From Paramecium octaurelia (Eukaryota > Ciliophora > Oligohymenophorea > Peniculida > Parameciidae), in assembly GCA_905182995.1 (NCBI GenBank), contig CAJJDP010000024.1:617785-681784 (forward strand): a stretch of 64,000 nucleotides of DNA, read 5' to 3'. Numbering within the stretch: the first letter of the stretch is position 1; each line of letters opens with the position of its first letter. This document shows, piece after piece, positions 12,019-25,383 of the stretch. The position numbers and the translations under genes are program-made. The notes under the pieces are model-generated. The model was given only the letters and a program-made list of their open reading frames with translations, searched no databases and was not told the origin of the DNA.

Positions 12019-13264
12019 ATATTTTGTGATTTGATACATAAAGAAAAAATAATTATATATTTAACTTCTAGTTTTGTAAATAAGTCTGAATAGATAATTT
12101 GAAATTTTGATACCTATGCTTAGAATAATTCCCATAAATTAAACTCGAAATATTAAACTATAAAGTCATTGAATTTGGCAAGGAATTTTAAAGTATTTTG
12201 ATATTTCTTATAATAACATAATGAAGTTGCTTCAAAGAAAGAACTCCATTCATTTAATAAATAGATTGTTTCACATTTGAAAAACATAACCCTTACATGT
12301 AGAGTGTCCTAATTGAGAATTAAGATAGTTGAAATTTTGAAGAAAGGATATTAATATTTCTTTTAGATCAGTAAATAAATTTTAGACATTTAATGAAACA
12401 ATCATAAATTTAGGCTGAGAGAAATTTAATCAAATTAGAAACTAAACATTTTAACAAAAAGAGAATTATAATTTATTTAAATAACGTGGAAATAGATAGT
12501 TTAAGAAAAAATCATAAGACATGTTTTGAAGGATTGACGATCACATGAAAAATACTTAAAATTATTACTTTCTGTGGAAGCTAATTACAAATTTAATAAT
12601 AAATCTCATAAACAATATAAAAATAAGAACAAAATCCTGAATAACTAAAAATGGTAAAAAAATATGTTATGAATAAATTTATATAAAATTATTTATAGTT
12701 ATTATTTTCTTTTTATATTGTGGTTTCATTGAAATTTTGGGAACAGAAAGGAAAAAAATAGAAAATAAACTAGGAATTGATGATGAAATTGAATAATAAA
12801 AAGAAATAAAAAGAGGAGAAGAGGATTTGAAAATTACAAAAGGAAAAACTTTAATAATAGAAATTAGGAGAAAAAGATGGAGAAATTATAAAATCCATTA
12901 ATAGAATTCACTATAATCAAAATGAAGCTATCTGCCTTATTAAATTATAGATTAAATCTAGAATTACAAAAGTTTAATTTAATAGCAATTTTTTGGAGAG
13001 ATTAACCTCTTTAAAATATAAGATATATAAATTGTTAAAATCTACACCAAAGAAAAACAATCAACTAAATAATGATAAATATGAACAAAATTTCAAATAT
13101 TGTTGATTAACCTTGAAAAGTTGAAATCTTAATATTAGTTGGTATTTGAAAATAATATATATAAAAATAGGACAATAGACAAGATTTAAAGGAAATGGCA
13201 TTTATACTGAAAAATTTCTTATTATGTTATTATTGTCAAAAGATGATATATATATTTTAATTTA
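12019..13264 (+). pseudogene. Possible decayed coding sequence, plus strand
   Basis: This 1.2-kb stretch has the A-rich plus-strand composition of coding DNA here. Several open pieces look protein-like, for example near 12220-12390 (VASKKELHSFNKQIVSHLKN), 12410-12545 (NVEIDSLRKNHKTCFEGLT) and 12725-12905 (EILGTERKKIENKLGIDDEI). They lie in different frames, TGA codons separate them, and only some junctions offer a plausible short intron. I could not build one gene. It may be a decaying gene or a gene whose introns I cannot see. No homology is recognised. Confidence 0.3.
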
Positions 13265-13741
13265 ATGGGTAGTGCCTGTAAAAACATGAAAAATACACAA
13301 GATCTAAAGTAAATCTACATGAATTAAAATGGACCATTTAAATAACTGAAAAGAGCTCATTTTCAACATCCTAAGCAAGTTATGGATTTAGAAAGTTCTT
13401 ATTCTATCTGCTCTGAAAGAAACTCATCTTAGTGTTCAAAAACTATTGGAAATATAAATACTTCAAGTTGTATTTATATGAAACAAAGAGACAATCGTTT
13501 TTTTACTAAAAGAGTTAATAGTAGTTTAAATCACAACAGTTTAAATTTTCTCAAAAAAGATGATCAAAGTTCATAATCTGAGTTATCTGTAGAACTGATC
13601 GATAACAATTAACTTACATTAATAATACCTTATCATACAAGAAGATCTTGGAGTAGAAGAAGAGCAACAACTAAATTTGATTTATTAATGAAAGTGAAAA
13701 ATTAGAAATACGTAGAAAGATATACAAGGAGGAAAACGTGA
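13265..13741 (+). CDS. Small basic protein with acylation-type N-terminus
   Basis: An intact intronless frame of 158 codons from ATG 13265 to TGA 13739-13741. The start MGSACKNMKNTQ has Gly at position 2 and Cys at position 5, the pattern of dual N-myristoylation and palmitoylation that anchors proteins to membranes. A second in-frame ATG at 13286 would lose this signal. The rest is Ser-rich, then strongly basic near the end (RRSWSRRRATTKFDLL, QKYVERYTRRKT). No domain is recognised. Membrane anchoring is inferred from the N-terminus only. Confidence 0.65.
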
Positions 13742-15198
13742 GATTATTATATGTTTTCGAATCCTCTTTTTCTATGAATTTGTAAAATATATAAAAATGT
13801 ACTCTTTTAATAACTGCTGTTACATTATTCGTTTTAAGTTTAAAATACTTTATTCGTTTATATATAAAACAAGATCATCTAATTATGTTGGATGTCAAAA
13901 TTTTCTGTTTAAAATATCATAATAAGAAATTCAAATATATTGATAGTAATGTAAAAATAAATGTGAATTAAACACAAATACAAGCCTTAGAAATGTGAAA
14001 CAATATAAATAAGAAGAATATAGAATTGAAACTTTTATTAAAATTTCTAGAGTTGTTGCCTTTTTTGAGCATACCATTTTAAATGCTAACAATAAAGTTA
14101 CTAAAATTAGATACTTAATCTTATGTTCAATGAAGATATAACAGTGGTTAAAACAAATTTTGTAAGGAAAATAGATTAAAGAAAAAATGCAATTAATAAC
14201 AGTATACAGTCAATTTAAAAACCCTAATAATAATTTGGCAGATGTGATCCTTAATGGATATAAAGGTATGTATCTAATAAGTCAACTTCTAATTAAAATT
14301 GCAATATTGTTTTTGAAATATTTAAAAAATATATAAAAATAGATGGAATTATTATTTGCATAATTTTTAATGTAATTTGGAAAATTTATGTTGAGCAATT
14401 AAAATTGAAATATCTGAAAGTGTAAAATTTTAAAATTAGGTTTATAATTCGGTTGTGGATTAATACCTGTTTTAATTTGAAAGAGCTCTTTGAACTGAAA
14501 TTGGGACATCAAATAAAAATTACATTAAACGAATTGTGTTGAATTTGAATAGAATGCTGCAGATAAAAGTCTCACTAGAGGATTCCCAGTCATTAGAATT
14601 GGTTTTATGAATCAAAATCCCTTTAAGCTGATCTAATTATTAATAACACAGAAATTCAAAAAAAAAACAAAATGGCCAAAAATCATTAAAAATTATCTCC
14701 AAATGGTGGTATTGAAGCTGATGTATTCTTGAATACATTTAAGAATCTGTGATATTGCTGGTTACTATATATACATTTAGTCAATGAATAATATATTAGA
14801 ATTGAGGATTAGACGGATGTTTTCAGAACACTGTATATTTTTATATAGAAACATATAGTGTTGTTTTGATTAATTTTTGTAAACGGAAAAGAGAATAATG
14901 ATAAATGAGAAACAGAGAACGTATATGCTAAAGAAAATGAGAATTGCGGCTTTATTCAGCAATTTCATTCTAAATGCTATATATTTTTTTTCAATTTCAG
15001 ACTTAAATTTTGATTTCTGAGGCTTTAAGACTAAAAGTAATGCCAAGTGCTTAAGAATTGAAAGAAAATATGGTTAGACTTCATGAGATTAAGAAAGTAG
15101 TTTTAAGTAAAAGAACTTCATGTCATAGTAAATGCTAAGCGTAATTGCAAGTATGAAATTATAAATAAATTGATTAATTAAAATAATAAAACGTGTTT
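13742..15198 (+). pseudogene. Possible coding remnants upstream of the sortilin gene
   Basis: Between 13,885 and about 14,700 the plus strand contains protein-like stretches in more than one frame: MLDVKIFCLKYHNKKFKYID from 13888, EEYRIETFIKISRVVAFFEH and NNNLADVILNGYK near 14010-14270, and RGFPVIRIGFMNQNPFKL near 14577. TGA codons lie between them and I found no consistent set of short introns. It may be a gene in decay. From about 14,760 to 15,198 I see nothing beyond AT-rich sequence and the likely promoter of the next gene. Confidence 0.3.
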
Positions 15199-17676
15199 AT
15201 GATTTTAGTATTACTCTTGATGATCATGCAGACGTTTGCATCTAATATTGATGTCTAAATTTCTTATATCGATGCTTCTTTAATAAACATTCATTGGTGT
15301 AGCGATACTGTATTGGCACTAACTTCAAAGGGATCTGTATACAGAAGTGATGATCGTGGGCGTCAATGGACAAAAATGTCTGAGATTTTCCATCGTAAAG
15401 CACTAATTCAGCTTGAGGATTCAGATGATAGAGTTGGAATAGTAAATAATTTGGTTGCAAGCCCTGTTGATAAATAACTCATTCTTTTTACAGGCACAGG
15501 TTAAATTGCATGGATATCACTTGATTGTGGTAAAACTATTACAGCAGTTAAAGCAGGTAAGCAATTGAGGGAATATTAATTTCATCCAATCGAGAAAGAT
15601 TGGATTCTAGCCTCTGCATGGAAACAATGTGGTTCAGATGAACTTCTTGCTGGTACGCCTTGTGTCTCATACAAGGAACTTCTGTTAAGTCAGGATACAG
15701 GAATCACATGGCATTCCATAGCTACTTATGTTAATCAATTTACTTGGGGTGTCAAAAACAAAGACATGGCTAAGTACACTCCAAAAGAACGAATTCTAGC
15801 ATCATTTGATCCTCAAGGAAGAGGACATTAATCAATTAGTAGTTGGAATATGGATGCCAATTTATATTACAGCGATGATTTCTTTTAAACTCGTACTCTA
15901 AGTGTACCAGCAGGTTCAAGATTTTTATTGACGGAATCCTTCCTATTTGTAGCTAAAGTCACATCATAATACACTTAAGAGGTTAGTTTATATGTGAGTG
16001 GCACTGAATTAGGATAATATAAATATACTATTATTGATGCTGATTCAAAATTATTAGAACACTCATACAGTATTTTGGATACTTCAGAAAATTAAGTTTT
16101 CATGGTTGTTAATCATTTAAAGCCATCTTCTCCTTTGGGAGTAATCTATATAAGTGACTCCACTGGTACAAGGTATTCTAGATCTCTGGAGAATGTGGCC
16201 AGATTAGAAAACAGTGCAGAATTCTATAGAGTATAAGGATTAGAAGGAATCTATTTGGCTAATGTTTATGCTGAAGATTAAGCTAAAATATACTCTCATC
16301 AAGTCTTAGAAGCTATGGAAGAAGGATTCTATGCTTAATAAAATGGATTTAAAGATGAGGATTTGAAGAAATACAAGTAAACAAGGATTACCTTTGACAA
16401 AGGAGGCTAATGGGTTCCATTGAAAGTATAATTATTAAATTTATGATTAGCCACCCACAGTTGATGCAGATGGAAAACCAATAAATTGCAATAAATGTTC
16501 ATTACATATTCATCTTAGTTAAGCATTTTATTAATTTGCACCAATCTATACTCAAACTAATTCGATAGGAATAATCGTTGCAACAGGATCAATAGGAAAG
16601 TATTTAAGTTACAGATAGGATCAAGTTAACACTTATTTGAGTAGAGATGGTGGTTTAACTTGGATTGAAATAAAAAAGGGATCATATATTTATGAAATGA
16701 GTAATCATGGTGGATTAATTGTTATGTCTAAAGATTAGGAGACAACCAATCAGATAGTTTTCTCATGGAATGGTGGAATGGAATGGACTCCATTCAATTT
16801 TTTAGATTAAAAAGCTGAAATATAAAATATTATTACTGAGCCTTAGAATAAAGGAACCAGATTCATAGCATATGGTTCTATCTAATTAGAATCTAATGGC
16901 ATCAAAACTGAATAGGGATTACTTGCTACTATAGATTTAGATGAATTGCATTAAAGGAATTGTATTGGTTAAGATAAGCCAGGAGAAGTTGGTAGTGACT
17001 ATGAATTATGGACACCTTCTGGTTTGGTCAATCCAGAATGTTTATTCGGTAAAAAGGTAACATACATGAGAAAAAGGAGAGAAGCAGCATGTTATAATCC
17101 TGATACATTAGAGAAAATCATAAGTGTCACACCATGCCAATGTTCATAGGAAGATTATGAATGCGATTTAGGATTTGTGATGAATAATTAATTATGTGTA
17201 CCTATCGATGGCACTATCAATGTTGATCCACCTGCTGAATGCAATGACTATTATACTGTTTCCAGTGGATATAGAAAAATAGCAGGAGATATTTGCGAGG
17301 GCGGAGTTGAACATCCCTCAATGAGATTCAGTTGTCCCAATAATAAGGGTTGGATCTTCGATTGGCTTGTTATTGGAGGAATCCTTTTCGGATTATTTTG
17401 GGTGTACAATAATTAAGATAAAGTCAAGGAATACTTTACTAGAACTGAAATGAGTTAACTTCCACAATCGAAATCAGATGTATTTGTATATTTTAATATT
17501 AGAAATTAATATAGTAATTATAATAGAAATAACCAAAACAATAGTAATAACAACAATAATATTAACCTATTAACCTTGAATAAAATGATTCGTAAGATCA
17601 GAAATTTGATGAGGAGTTGATCGAGAAAGATGAAAATATTTAAATGGATGATGATGGTTCTCATGAGTTGATTTGA
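15199..17676 (+). CDS. Vps10/sortilin-family sorting receptor
   Basis: Sortilins carry cargo from the Golgi to lysosome-related compartments. After a signal peptide (MILVLLLMIMQTFAS) comes a Vps10 beta-propeller with Asp-box repeats such as YRSDDRGRQWTKM, SLDCGKTI, LSQDTGITW, YLSRDGGLTWIEI and SWNGGMEW. The Cys-rich 10CC module follows near 16955-17340 (NCIGQDKPGEVGSDYELWTP, then paired Cys). One membrane segment (WIFDWLVIGGILFGLFWVYN) precedes a Gln-rich cytosolic tail ending in acidic residues (EELIEKDENIQMDDDGSHEL). Two clean introns are seen: 25 nt near 16427-16451 and 23 nt near 17482-17504. In ciliates such receptors feed dense-core secretory organelles; a trichocyst role here is inference. 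Confidence 0.9.
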
Positions 17677-17850
17677 TTATTATGACTGTTATTAATATTT
17701 TTAATCCTCCAATTAATTTTTAGATATATCTTCTACTTTCACATGATTGTAATGTCCAATAATTTAATTCTCCTTTCTAAGCAAAGAGCCAATATAAAAT
17801 ATATTTGTAATTAGTTATTGTTCATATTTTTGATTAAATGTTTTAATGTA

Positions 17851-18609
17851 TCATTTTTTAACTTTCTTTTTCTTCTTGTTGCTTTCTGACTCACTTTCTT
17901 CCACTTCACTGTATTCCTCATCTTCTTCGTCATCAGATATAGAGAAACTGTCATCATCGTCGTCATCTATCTAAATTGATATTATTCAAATTATACCTCC
18001 TCTTCGTCTTCTTCTTCATCCTCTTCATCATCATCGTAAATTTCGGTCTTTTCCCTTACAATCTTACCTTTCTTGTCCTTTCCATCCAAGGCCTTTAGTT
18101 TGGGCAGCAGGTCCCAAATTTTGGTTGTAAAATTATCATCATCACAAACCGGATTTTTATCTAGAAATAGGTGTGTTAATTGGTCAAGTTATTTTAATTA
18201 CTCAATTTCCTAGTGAATAATGGATGGGTCATACATTGAATTCTTTGATTTGATTCTTCTTCAGATTCAAAAATGTTAAAGATGGAAATTTCTAAACTAT
18301 CAATTTAATGCTTCCATCATCCAAAGCATTCTCTTCTAAATTCAATGAATTAATATTTTTATAATCTGAGAGATTGTTTAGGGATTCAAGTTTACATCTC
18401 TAAAATCCCAATTATTCTATCCATAATATAAATGCAATACATAAATTCGAAAATGTTCGTAAATAATCATCGATCTCCTTGGTAAACTCCTGAATCTATA
18501 TACCCTAGAAATGCAAGGAATTTATTTTAGAATCATTCTGTCTTGATTAAGAACGTCTTTGTTTCTGAATTTGCTCTAAGATTTTATTCTTCTATGAGCT
18601 TCCCTTCAT
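17851..18609 (-). CDS. Acidic leucine-rich-repeat protein, ANP32-like
   Basis: The protein starts MKGSSQKNKILEQIQKQ and contains several leucine-rich repeats near residues 60-150 (LESLNNLSDYKNINSLNLEE, FPSLTFLNLKKNQIKEF, LTHLFLDKNPVCDDDNF) with an LRR cap (LLPKLKALDGKDKKGK). A long acidic tail follows (DDDEEDEEEDEEE, DDDDDDSFSISDDEEDEEY), closing with a basic KKKKKVKK. LRR plus acidic tail is the ANP32 architecture; those proteins bind histones and regulate phosphatases in the nucleus. Three introns of about 24-26 nt (near 18422, 18208 and 17972) fit the frame. Close relatives with the same design cannot be excluded. Confidence 0.85.
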
Positions 18610-18787
18610 TTTGTGATTAAGATTATATTGTAATAACAGATAATATTAAATTTATTAAAATGAAAATAATATTTTAGATTAATGTTCACTTATTAAACAA
18701 TGCCACCAATTGCTTCAATTTAAATATTCATTTCTCTCCCACTCCCTCCTCAAAATCTATTTAATACATAAAATTAGCAGAGGAACT

Positions 18788-18982
18788 ATGAATAAGATCT
18801 AACAATCTAATGCTTTTAGAACGTCAACAGAACTTCTATATAAAGAATTCTAATTTAAGAATATATCTAATCTTGCCACCTAAGATATCATAATCTCTCA
18901 GTAAATAACCAATCTCTTAAGATAAATAGAGGCTATTGGAATTGCAATGATACTTAGAGAGGATTTAAAATTGAAGGGATGA
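18788..18982 (+). CDS. Small 64-residue protein
   Basis: A single intact frame from ATG 18788 (MNKIQQSNAFRTSTELLYKE) to TGA 18980-18982. It contains one amphipathic helical stretch (NLATQDIIISQQITNLLRQI). No known domain. It is divergent from the ANP32-like gene (178 bases apart) and 90 bases upstream of PTPA on the same strand. It could be a genuine small gene; the short length leaves some doubt. Confidence 0.5.
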
Positions 18983-19072
18983 ATTTTAGAACTTCTAATT
19001 ATAAAATTAATAATATTAGTGGATATTTGGAATATTTATTAATATAATTTTTTAATATATTTCTCACATTAA

Positions 19073-20100
19073 ATGGACAAATAATATGACTGGTCAAATC
19101 ACCAATTCCAATAGGTGGAGAAGAAGATTATAACTGAATAGGATGTTGAGAAATTCAAGAAGACAAAAATACTAGGAGAATTATTGGCTTTCTTGTAATC
19201 ACTAATACAATCGATCTAAAATAAGAAGATTTCATAGACAAAAGGAAATGAGAAGTTCATTCACATTTGTATTTTATCATCTTACAATTAGAATAATTAT
19301 TTGTGTAGTTAGAGCAGTTACTTTTGAAAGTGCCACCAATCTAATAATCAATGAGATATGGCAATAAAGCCTTTAGAGATTGGCTTGATTAAATTAACCC
19401 CATAGTTGATGATTATCTGAAGAAGTAACTACCAGAGAATTTGCAAAATGCTGCTGTGGAACTTCGATCTTATTTATTGGATTCATTTGGAAACAAACAA
19501 AGAATTGACTATGGAACAGGACATGAATTCTAATTCTTCCTCTTCCTGTTTTCTTTATTTAGATTAGGCATTTACACTGAGAAGGATTACGAAGGAATAG
19601 TGAGATTAGCATTTTATAAGTACATTAACACCAACTACAATTTTAGGTATATCGATTTTGCAAGAAAAGTCCAGATGACTTACATGCTTGAGCCAGCAGG
19701 TTCTCATGGTGTTTGGGGATTGGATGACTATTAATTTTTACCATTCGTATTTGGAGCTGCAGAATTAGTAAGAAAATGAATTAATTCTTAGATACAAAAT
19801 GACGATGGTTTACTTCCTGATTGTATTATCAAAGAGAATGTAATAAAGAATTACAAAGCAGAATACATGTTTTTTTAATGTATAGATTTCATTAATAATG
19901 TATCACATTGTTTTTTATACTAAAAATAGGTTAAAAAAGGACCATTCCATGAGCATAGTCCAATTTTGCATAGTCTTACTAATTTGACTGGATGGGAGAA
20001 GGTTTGCTCAGGACTAATAAAGATGTTCTAAGGAGAAGTGTTATTTAAGCATCCAGTGATAAAACATACATATTTTGGAACCATAGTTGAGTTTAAATGA
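19073..20100 (+). CDS. PTPA: PTPA, activator of protein phosphatase 2A
   Basis: PTPA is a prolyl isomerase-like chaperone that loads metal and activates PP2A. Family signatures are nearly textbook: [33 protein letters not shown] followed by TGHEFQF, and [19 protein letters not shown]. The C-terminal block [20 protein letters not shown] is also typical. Introns with GT...TAG ends are visible: 23 nt near 19268-19290, 24 nt near 19768-19791 and about 30 nt near 19900-19929; splicing near 19310-19330 is less sure. The gene ends at TGA 20098-20100. Length (about 310 residues) fits the family. Confidence 0.93.
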
Positions 20101-20399
20101 AAAATAATTTGTGTAAATCAAATAATAAATAAGCTATTTTTATAACTTCTGCTATGATTCATTCAATAATTTTGAGCAAGATTCCTTAAATTAAAAATGA
20201 ATTCTATTTATTAATCTATTTTAGAGTAGTCTATTCTTAAAATATTTCGAATTGATAATTTTCATAGTCTTAATTAATAACCTCAAAAATAAATAAGAAT
20301 TGTGTATGATTGCTATAAATTATAAATGAATGATATAACAAGTTTGATTAAAAAATGAAAAAATTGAAGTTTTCTGACTTTAACTTAAATTATAAAAAT

Positions 20400-21928
20400 T
20401 CAGGTTTAATTTTTCAATTAAACAACAATGCAAGTTATATCATCTCTGGCTAAGCTATGTTTTTTCCAAGCATTTATAGCTTCAGCCATTAGTTTATCAG
20501 CAGCCAAATCAATATTATCTTTTTCAATATATGGAGCTACAACATTCATTACCTTAATAATATTTAGTGAATACTTCTTCATTAGTAAGATATTCCCAAA
20601 CACCATCAGAGGCCACTATTATAAACTGATCTTAAGGAGTGATAGTATATTCAAGTATTTCAGGAACACTAATAACCCCAGCTTATGCTCCTAATTTATC
20701 ACCCATACTTCTTGTCATGGCTAATCCAGGAGCATCTATATATTATAACCAAACTCTTTCTGGTCCTAGTTAATTACCATAAAAATCTAGGAGATATCAT
20801 TGTATTTTAACCTCTTTAACTATCAATTCTACCTCCCGCTTCAATAATTCTTTACTTTTCTTATTCATCAGATGGTTTATGATCCCTGGTCAATTAGATT
20901 GCTTTCCATCCATCTTAATTTCTACATATAATGGCTCTACTATCACCAACATTGGCAGTCCATAATTACTCCTTTCTTATTAGGACTGCCACTGCTGTTG
21001 ATCCAGATAAGGTCGTGTCGAATTCACTTTCAATTATCTCTTTATTGGTTTTCTCAAAAGCTACAGTTAAACATTTTTCTATATCTCTTCCTTAGGTCTG
21101 AAATTATTGCTCCAAGTATTTTGGTAGTTGTTATTTAATTAAGTTTGATACTAAATGTCCATTTGTTCCATGTCCATCACCCACTGCAATTAAAGAACAA
21201 TTGTAACTTTCTAAATGATCTTAACAATTTACTGTTCTAAATTATTGGGAAACAAGATGGCAGCATCCTAATTTGTCTTTAATGTCTTATTAGGAAGACA
21301 ACCAGCTTTGGTCTTTGAAGCAAATAGTCCCCCTTACCATGTTTTTGCCATCAATCTCCTTTTGTTTAAGACCTATCTTTCAGGACTAAATTATTGTCTC
21401 TTTTCAGGTGTTACTGAAGAATAATGAGGCATCGGAGCCTCTTCATCCAATTGTTTTGGACTTCTCATTTGAGGACCATTGGAACTATGCTTTTATTTTG
21501 GAACATCACTCTTTGCATCTAGTTTTGGCAATCTACTTGGAATTCTTAGGCCATTTCCATAATTTGCGATATTTATCAACTTTTATTCTAAGCAATATTA
21601 TTTATTTTAAGTACAGGGCTCAAAATTAGGAATCTCTTATTTCTTTATTCCTGGTAAAGAAGGCAAAGAAACCTTTCCATTTTGCTTTGCCTCTTGTTCT
21701 TCATTCTTGTATCTTTTTTAGCCCATTTATTTTTGTATTCTACTTTGATCTATTTAGTCAGATTGAGGGTGTCGTGGAGGTTTTAGGGAACTGTATTCTA
21801 AAATTTAAATGCAAACAGAATTTATAATATGGAAGTATTGTAAATATGCGAGTAAAGCTTGTATTACCTATTGATGATGTTGCCTTTGGTTTTTGATCAG
21901 ACTATAATTGTTAGCTCTATGCTAACAT
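20400..21928 (-). CDS. PP2C-type protein phosphatase (PPM family)
   Basis: This metal-dependent Ser/Thr phosphatase carries the diagnostic motifs in order: AVGDGHGTNGH near 21185, LSGSTAVAVLI and LWTANVGDSRAIICRN near 20960-21030, TRDHKPSDE near 20885, and near the C-terminus ASDGVWEYLTNEEVF and ARDDITCIVV. The Asp residues of DGHG, SDG and RDD are those that bind the two metals. The N-terminal ~150 residues are charged and not conserved; ATG 21928 is the best start, but splicing between 21780 and 21890 is unclear. The gene lies 37 bases downstream of RRP12 in the same orientation and converges with PTPA. Confidence 0.88.
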
Positions 21929-21965
21929 TTAATTAATTATATTGATTAAATAATATATTACACTT

Positions 21966-24900
21966 TCATTTGTGTGCCTTTACTCCTTTAAGGGCACCTG
22001 ACTTTTTTGAAAATACCTCTTCAAATGCCTTGCTAGCTTGATTCTTGAATCTTTTATTGAGAGCCTAAAATGAGCTATATGAATTTGGATTACTTTTGGA
22101 TTTAATTATATGAAAGCAAATGGTTCAGGCCTTCCTTTTACCGTTACATCACCGCCAGCTCTCTATTTGGATTTGAATGTAGACCCACTTTCTTTTACCA
22201 CATGAACAACATCCTTAGTCTTTCGATCATTTTTTGTTATTTTCTTTTAAGCATGCTCCTCATCATCGCTATTTGCAGTCTCTCTCCTACGCTTCTAACC
22301 CAAAACCTCCTTCTATTCATTTACAATGACCTTTCCATCCTTGTACTCAACCAAAGGTTAAACTGTAGATTGCTTTTGTTATTCCTTCTCTTACACTTTC
22401 TTTTTTTATTTTATTGCATCCTCAAAATGGAATTATTCTTTCTTAAAATCATACTTTAACAAAAGATTGTTTTCTACTTCTGCTTCAGTTTCCATACCAC
22501 CTTACTATTATTTTGGCCTTTTTTCTAATTCTTATTCAGATTCTTCCTCACTTTCAAGATCAGAATCTTTTTATTTTTTCTATTTCTTCTCCTACCATTT
22601 CTATTTATTTAATTCTCTCTCCTAATCTCTTTTGTTCTTCTTTTTTTTCTATTATTTCTCTATTTTTATAGCATTCTTATATAATTTAATATGCTCTTGT
22701 GGAATTAAACTTTCAGCTGAAGGATATGCTTTACTAAGTTTCATTAGTAATCTTTTTAACAGTATAATGTTCTTGTCTCTTGATACCTCATCTAAATTAA
22801 GCAATTAAGTGAAAAGCTATGAATTCAATGTATGTCTATGTTTGATCAATACTTTCACATATAATATAATGGATTTAAAAATCTCATTATTTTATTCTTT
22901 TAACAATAATAAAATTAACTTAGTCATCTCATCAATGAATTCCCCCTTCAAATTTGAATAGAATTTATCAACCAACAATGAAATTGTAGCCACTGCATCT
23001 GCTTTCATAACATTTGATTATGCTGCCAATCCTGCAAATACCATTGATATAAATTAGTCTAATAGATCCAATCCCAATAATCTCTATCCAATATTTTCTA
23101 TTAGCTTTTCAGCCAAAATACGAGTCTTAATGTTATTATCTCTAATTGCAACTACCATCTCAGGTAAGAACTACTATATGAATGTTTAATAGCTATCTAA
23201 TTTTGAGGTTACAGTTTGTTCCAATTGTAAAATTACTTAAAATCTTTTTTATCGAGAACTAGGTTCGCATTCGGCTTCTAGGACTAAATTATAGACTTCA
23301 GCCAAGAAAGTGTGATGAACCTTTGGTAATATTGCTACTAAGAATTTATAAATCTTCTTCTAAATTAAAGGTATGTTAATCATCTCCTTGGCAAAATTAA
23401 TACAGTAATCCCAGAGATCTGAAGTCATCTATTAGGCACTTACGACTTACAATACAATATCCATATTATTTAAAGCTCTATCATCCAATTTATCTTTTGA
23501 TGATAGTAACTTCTCTATGTTTTTCTTGAAGGCTTCTTAGATATATGATTTTGGTGCTGCAAAGCTCATTACTTTAATGGCATTTAAAGTGTGAGTGCAA
23601 TTATTTTATTCAACCAATTTGGCCAAAGTGGAAATATATTGCTTGGCAAAATTTTACAATACTGGATAGGTGACTAACTACGAGAATAATTTGGCAATCA
23701 TCAATAGTAATTTTTCGAAAAATACATGTTCCTTTTTCAAATAGTTTAATGTTAATTCAATAAATTAACCTAGTTTTTGGTGATTTTAAGATTCATAAGT
23801 TGCTTTAGAATTCGAAGCTATTTCTAATACATGGAAAAGAATATTTTGAATGATTTTTTATTCATGCGATGGATTTGCATTAGATGCTAAGGAAAGTAAG
23901 TTTGTTAATGGAAATAGAAAATCAAGGAATTCTTCCAACTTTGGATTTGCATATTTACTTAATATATACAGAATCCAACAATTAGATTTTTCATCGAAAT
24001 CTTTATCCAAAGGATTGACACCTTCTGTTTTAAGTGGAAATGTGTGTAATAAATTAGACATGCTTACTCCAACACATAATTGACCAAATGTCTTTTCAAA
24101 ATATACATGTGGCCATCTACTCTTGTTATGTACAAACTCTTTCACTATATCTTTACAATGTTCAAATGATTTATCATCAATAGTCGCAAAGAATTTAGCA
24201 AAAACATCAAGAATATTAGCATGATCAAATCTATTACTAAATAAATAGGTTAAAGTAGCTATGTATTTTTATTGTAAAGTTCCTGCACTTTCTAATTCCA
24301 AATTCATAATATCTTCAGCCAAATCTTGCTTAAGAGAGAGAGTGGCTTTTCCAATTTTTTCAATTAATGTCATCATCTCTAATCTGCAATGTTGCATTAA
24401 TTTTTAATTATTTTGTAGGAGTAATTCTGCCATATTAGATAAAGTTGATGGTAAATAGGATGCAGCCAAAGATAAAGAACTCTAACTCAATGTAAGCAAA
24501 CACTATCTAATACACTAAATATAAGCATGTTATGCATTAACTTCTTCTGGTTGTAATTAATTTAGTTACTATATCAATTTTTCAGCTTAATCTGCTCCAA
24601 CATTTTGTTAAAGTACTTACTAATTATTTAGAAACTACATATACCTCTAAAGATAGAAAAATAAATGGATAATATTTACTGTCCATATTCTAAATCTCTT
24701 CAATTATTACATATAATGCATCAACTAGAATAGAATAAGGAATGAGATTATTAAGAGATGCTAATAGTGTGAGTGAATGTTATGCACATTCATTGTTTTC
24801 TTGTAAATTCGATTTGAAATGAGTTCTCAATCTTTCATTTATTTCAGGAACTTATTAAATATCCAATGCTTTTTATTAATAAAAAGCTTATAATGTTTTG

Positions 24901-25383
24901 ATTGCCTATTTTCTCAGCTTTTTCTTGTCACTTATAGTTTGCTGTAATAAAAGATTGAACAATTAATGCATTTTTGGAGAGTTCAAATCCTTGAATAGAA
25001 ACTATCATATACCTCTTTAGCTGATAGTATTAGGATTTAACCAAAAACACCAACACTTAGATTATCTAATTAGACTTTTCCTATTTCTTCCAATAAAGCA
25101 GGAATTAACTTTCTTACTACAACAATTGGAACTGAAGGCAATATCTAAATTGCATAAAGATTGCTATTACTTTATAAATTAGCAAAATGATAACATCTTA
25201 ACCTTCTTTGGCGGATTTCAATAAATTAATCAATTATGCAATATACGCAGTAGGATTAGTTCTTTATTCAAGGTTAAGGTTGTTTTCAATGGACTATAAT
25301 AGTATTAATCCTTTATCATTCTAAGGTGAATTTTTTTATCGTAGTTTTGCGTAGAGTTAATCCTTGAATGTCTCGACTTACAT
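21966..25383 (-). CDS. RRP12: RRP12-like ribosome biogenesis HEAT-repeat protein
   Basis: RRP12 is a HEAT-repeat factor for assembly and nuclear export of ribosomal subunits. Most of the predicted protein (about 1,100 residues) is helical HEAT-like sequence, for example LPEMVVAIRDNNIKTRILAE and AVATISLLVDKFYSNLKGEF. The C-terminus decides the call: a charged segment, then GSTFKSKQRAGGDVTVKGRP, PEPFAFIQLNPK and a basic end (ALNKRFKNQASKAFEEVFSK), matching the RRP12 tail pattern SKKAKGDVKKKGxPDPYAYIPL. A 29-nt intron near 22058-22086 lies in this tail. Start is ATG 25383; several short introns occur throughout. Confidence 0.85.
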
